From positions 1 to 33,965 of the forward strand of contig CANIJN010000028.1 of assembly GCA_947467625.1 (NCBI GenBank): 33,965 bases of DNA, in the 5' to 3' direction. Both the position numbers and the translations under genes were made by a program. The notes beneath the pieces are model-generated. The model was not told where the DNA came from and searched no databases. It saw only the letters and a list, made by a program, of their open reading frames with translations. Positions 33,051 to 33,965 of the stretch are shown here, piece by piece. Positions within the stretch are counted from its first letter, which is position 1. The number at the start of each line of letters is the position of its first letter. The stretch is from Opitutia bacterium. GTDB taxonomy: Bacteria > Verrucomicrobiota > Verrucomicrobiia > Opitutales > Opitutaceae.

Positions 33051-33965
33051 ATGAAAACAAAACGATCCCTCCTCGTGGCTGGTGTGTGTGCGCTGGCTGC
33101 TCTCGGGCCCGCGCGCGCCGATCAAAAAACGAAGACGCTGGATATTTACTGGGTTGATTCCGAAGGTGGAGGCTCGACGTTGATGGTGACGCCGGCCGGT
33201 GAAGGCGTGCTGATCGACACGGGAAATCCGGGTGGGCGCGATCCGGGTCGGATCATCGAGGCGGCGAAGGCGGCGGGGTTGGCGAAAATCGATTACGTGC
33301 TGCTGACGCATTTTCACGGGGATCATTTCGGCGGCGGGGCGGAGGTGGCGCAGGTGTTGCCGTTCGGTACCGTTTTCCAGCGGGCGATTCCGGCGGGTGA
33401 TCCGGATGGACGTGCGCAGTCGTCGTTTCAGGTGCAGATCAAGGGCTGGAAAGAAATCGCGGCGAAGCGTGAGTCGCTGGCGCCAGGCGTGAGTATCCCG
33501 CTGAAGTCGGGTGGCGCCGGTACGCCGAAGATCGAACTACGTTGTCTCGCTGCGGATCAAAAATTTATCGAACCGACCGCAGCTCAGGCGAAGGTGGGAA
33601 ATCCGCTGGCGGGCAGTGGTGCGGCTATCCCCGTCGATACGAGTGACAACGCGAACAGTGCGGTTTTCCTGCTGTCGTTTGGTGCCTTTCGCTTTTTTGA
33701 CGGCGGCGATCTGACGTGGAATCTCGAGGAGAAATTGGTGTCGCCGGTGAATCTCCCGGGCGTAGTGGATGTGTATCAAACGAATCATCACGGACTCGGC
33801 GTGAGCAATAATCCCATCCTTGTGCAGAGTTTGGCGCCGACGGTGGTGGTGATGAATAACGGCCCGCAAAAGGGCGGCGAGGCGGCGAGCTTCGCGGCCA
33901 TCAAGTCGGCGAAGTCGGTACAGGCGACCTATCAGCTGCACGAGAGTTTCAAGTCGCCGGCGGAC
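33051..33965 (+). CDS. Secreted metallo-beta-lactamase-fold protein, C-terminus cut
   Basis: The frame is open from ATG 33051 to the window end, 305 residues. [20 protein letters not shown] is a Sec signal peptide, cleaved after ARA. The mature protein has the fold's first strands ([27 protein letters not shown]) and the zinc motif [11 protein letters not shown] (His87, His89, Asp91, His92). Further on come the strand FRFFDGGDL and [13 protein letters not shown], which are seen in ComEC-like and RNase J-like metallo-beta-lactamase relatives. It should be a periplasmic zinc hydrolase with an unknown substrate. It lies 89 bases after the TPR gene, behind a terminator, so it has its own promoter. 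I see no clear -35/-10 pair in front. Confidence 0.88.
   Translation, partial: MKTKRSLLVAGVCALAALGPARADQKTKTLDIYWVDSEGGGSTLMVTPAGEGVLIDTGNPGGRDPGRIIEAAKAAGLAKIDYVLLTHFHGDHFGGGAEVAQVLPFGTVFQRAIPAGDPDGRAQSSFQVQIKGWKEIAAKRESLAPGVSIPLKSGGAGTPKIELRCLAADQKFIEPTAAQAKVGNPLAGSGAAIPVDTSDNANSAVFLLSFGAFRFFDGGDLTWNLEEKLVSPVNLPGVVDVYQTNHHGLGVSNNPILVQSLAPTVVVMNNGPQKGGEAASFAAIKSAKSVQATYQLHESFKSPAD

Overview
The window looks like chromosomal DNA from a GC-rich Gram-negative bacterium, most likely a Verrucomicrobiota member close to Opitutaceae. This rests on the mix of an outer-membrane TonB-dependent receptor, several PQQ-type beta-propeller proteins, the gene order rpmF-plsX-fabH-bamD-like-lptE-like-rpe, and start codons with almost no Shine-Dalgarno sequence. 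No database search was possible, so the taxon is an inference. I see no rRNA, tRNA, CRISPR array, insertion sequence or prophage.

Left third (1-14032, all minus strand). Ten genes read from right to left: TonB-dependent receptor, two secreted PQQ-type propellers, a short AMP-forming acyl ligase, an aldehyde-dehydrogenase-fold protein, an iron-type alcohol dehydrogenase, a propeller lipoprotein, a HemN/HemW-like radical SAM enzyme, a chorismate-lyase-like protein and a family 4 glycosyltransferase cut by the window edge. Gaps are short and several genes overlap, so this is probably one or two operons. Read together, the enzymes suggest a route that makes an aryl acid from chorismate, reduces it through acid, aldehyde and alcohol, and perhaps glycosylates it. 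The secreted propellers and the receptor would act at the envelope. I know of no characterised cluster with this set, and it is the best candidate here for a new system.

14033-14755 is a gene graveyard: the N-terminal part of a glutamate dehydrogenase broken by two frameshifts, beside a G8 tract in the leader of the receptor gene.

14756-18915 (plus strand) carries an unrecognised membrane coiled-coil protein, a HAD phosphatase/phosphomutase and uvrB, tightly spaced. After a 513-base convergent gap comes hpt (minus). An ABC ATPase and an unusually long solute-binding protein follow on the plus strand, with no permease beside them.

23115-29029 (minus) is a housekeeping envelope and lipid block: uppP, then rpmF-plsX-fabH-bamD-like-lptE-like-rpe behind a good promoter candidate near 27985. 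Divergently, 29107-32961 (plus) carries trpD and glmM with a 4-base overlap, then a tetratricopeptide protein ending in a terminator. The window closes inside a secreted metallo-beta-lactamase-fold protein.
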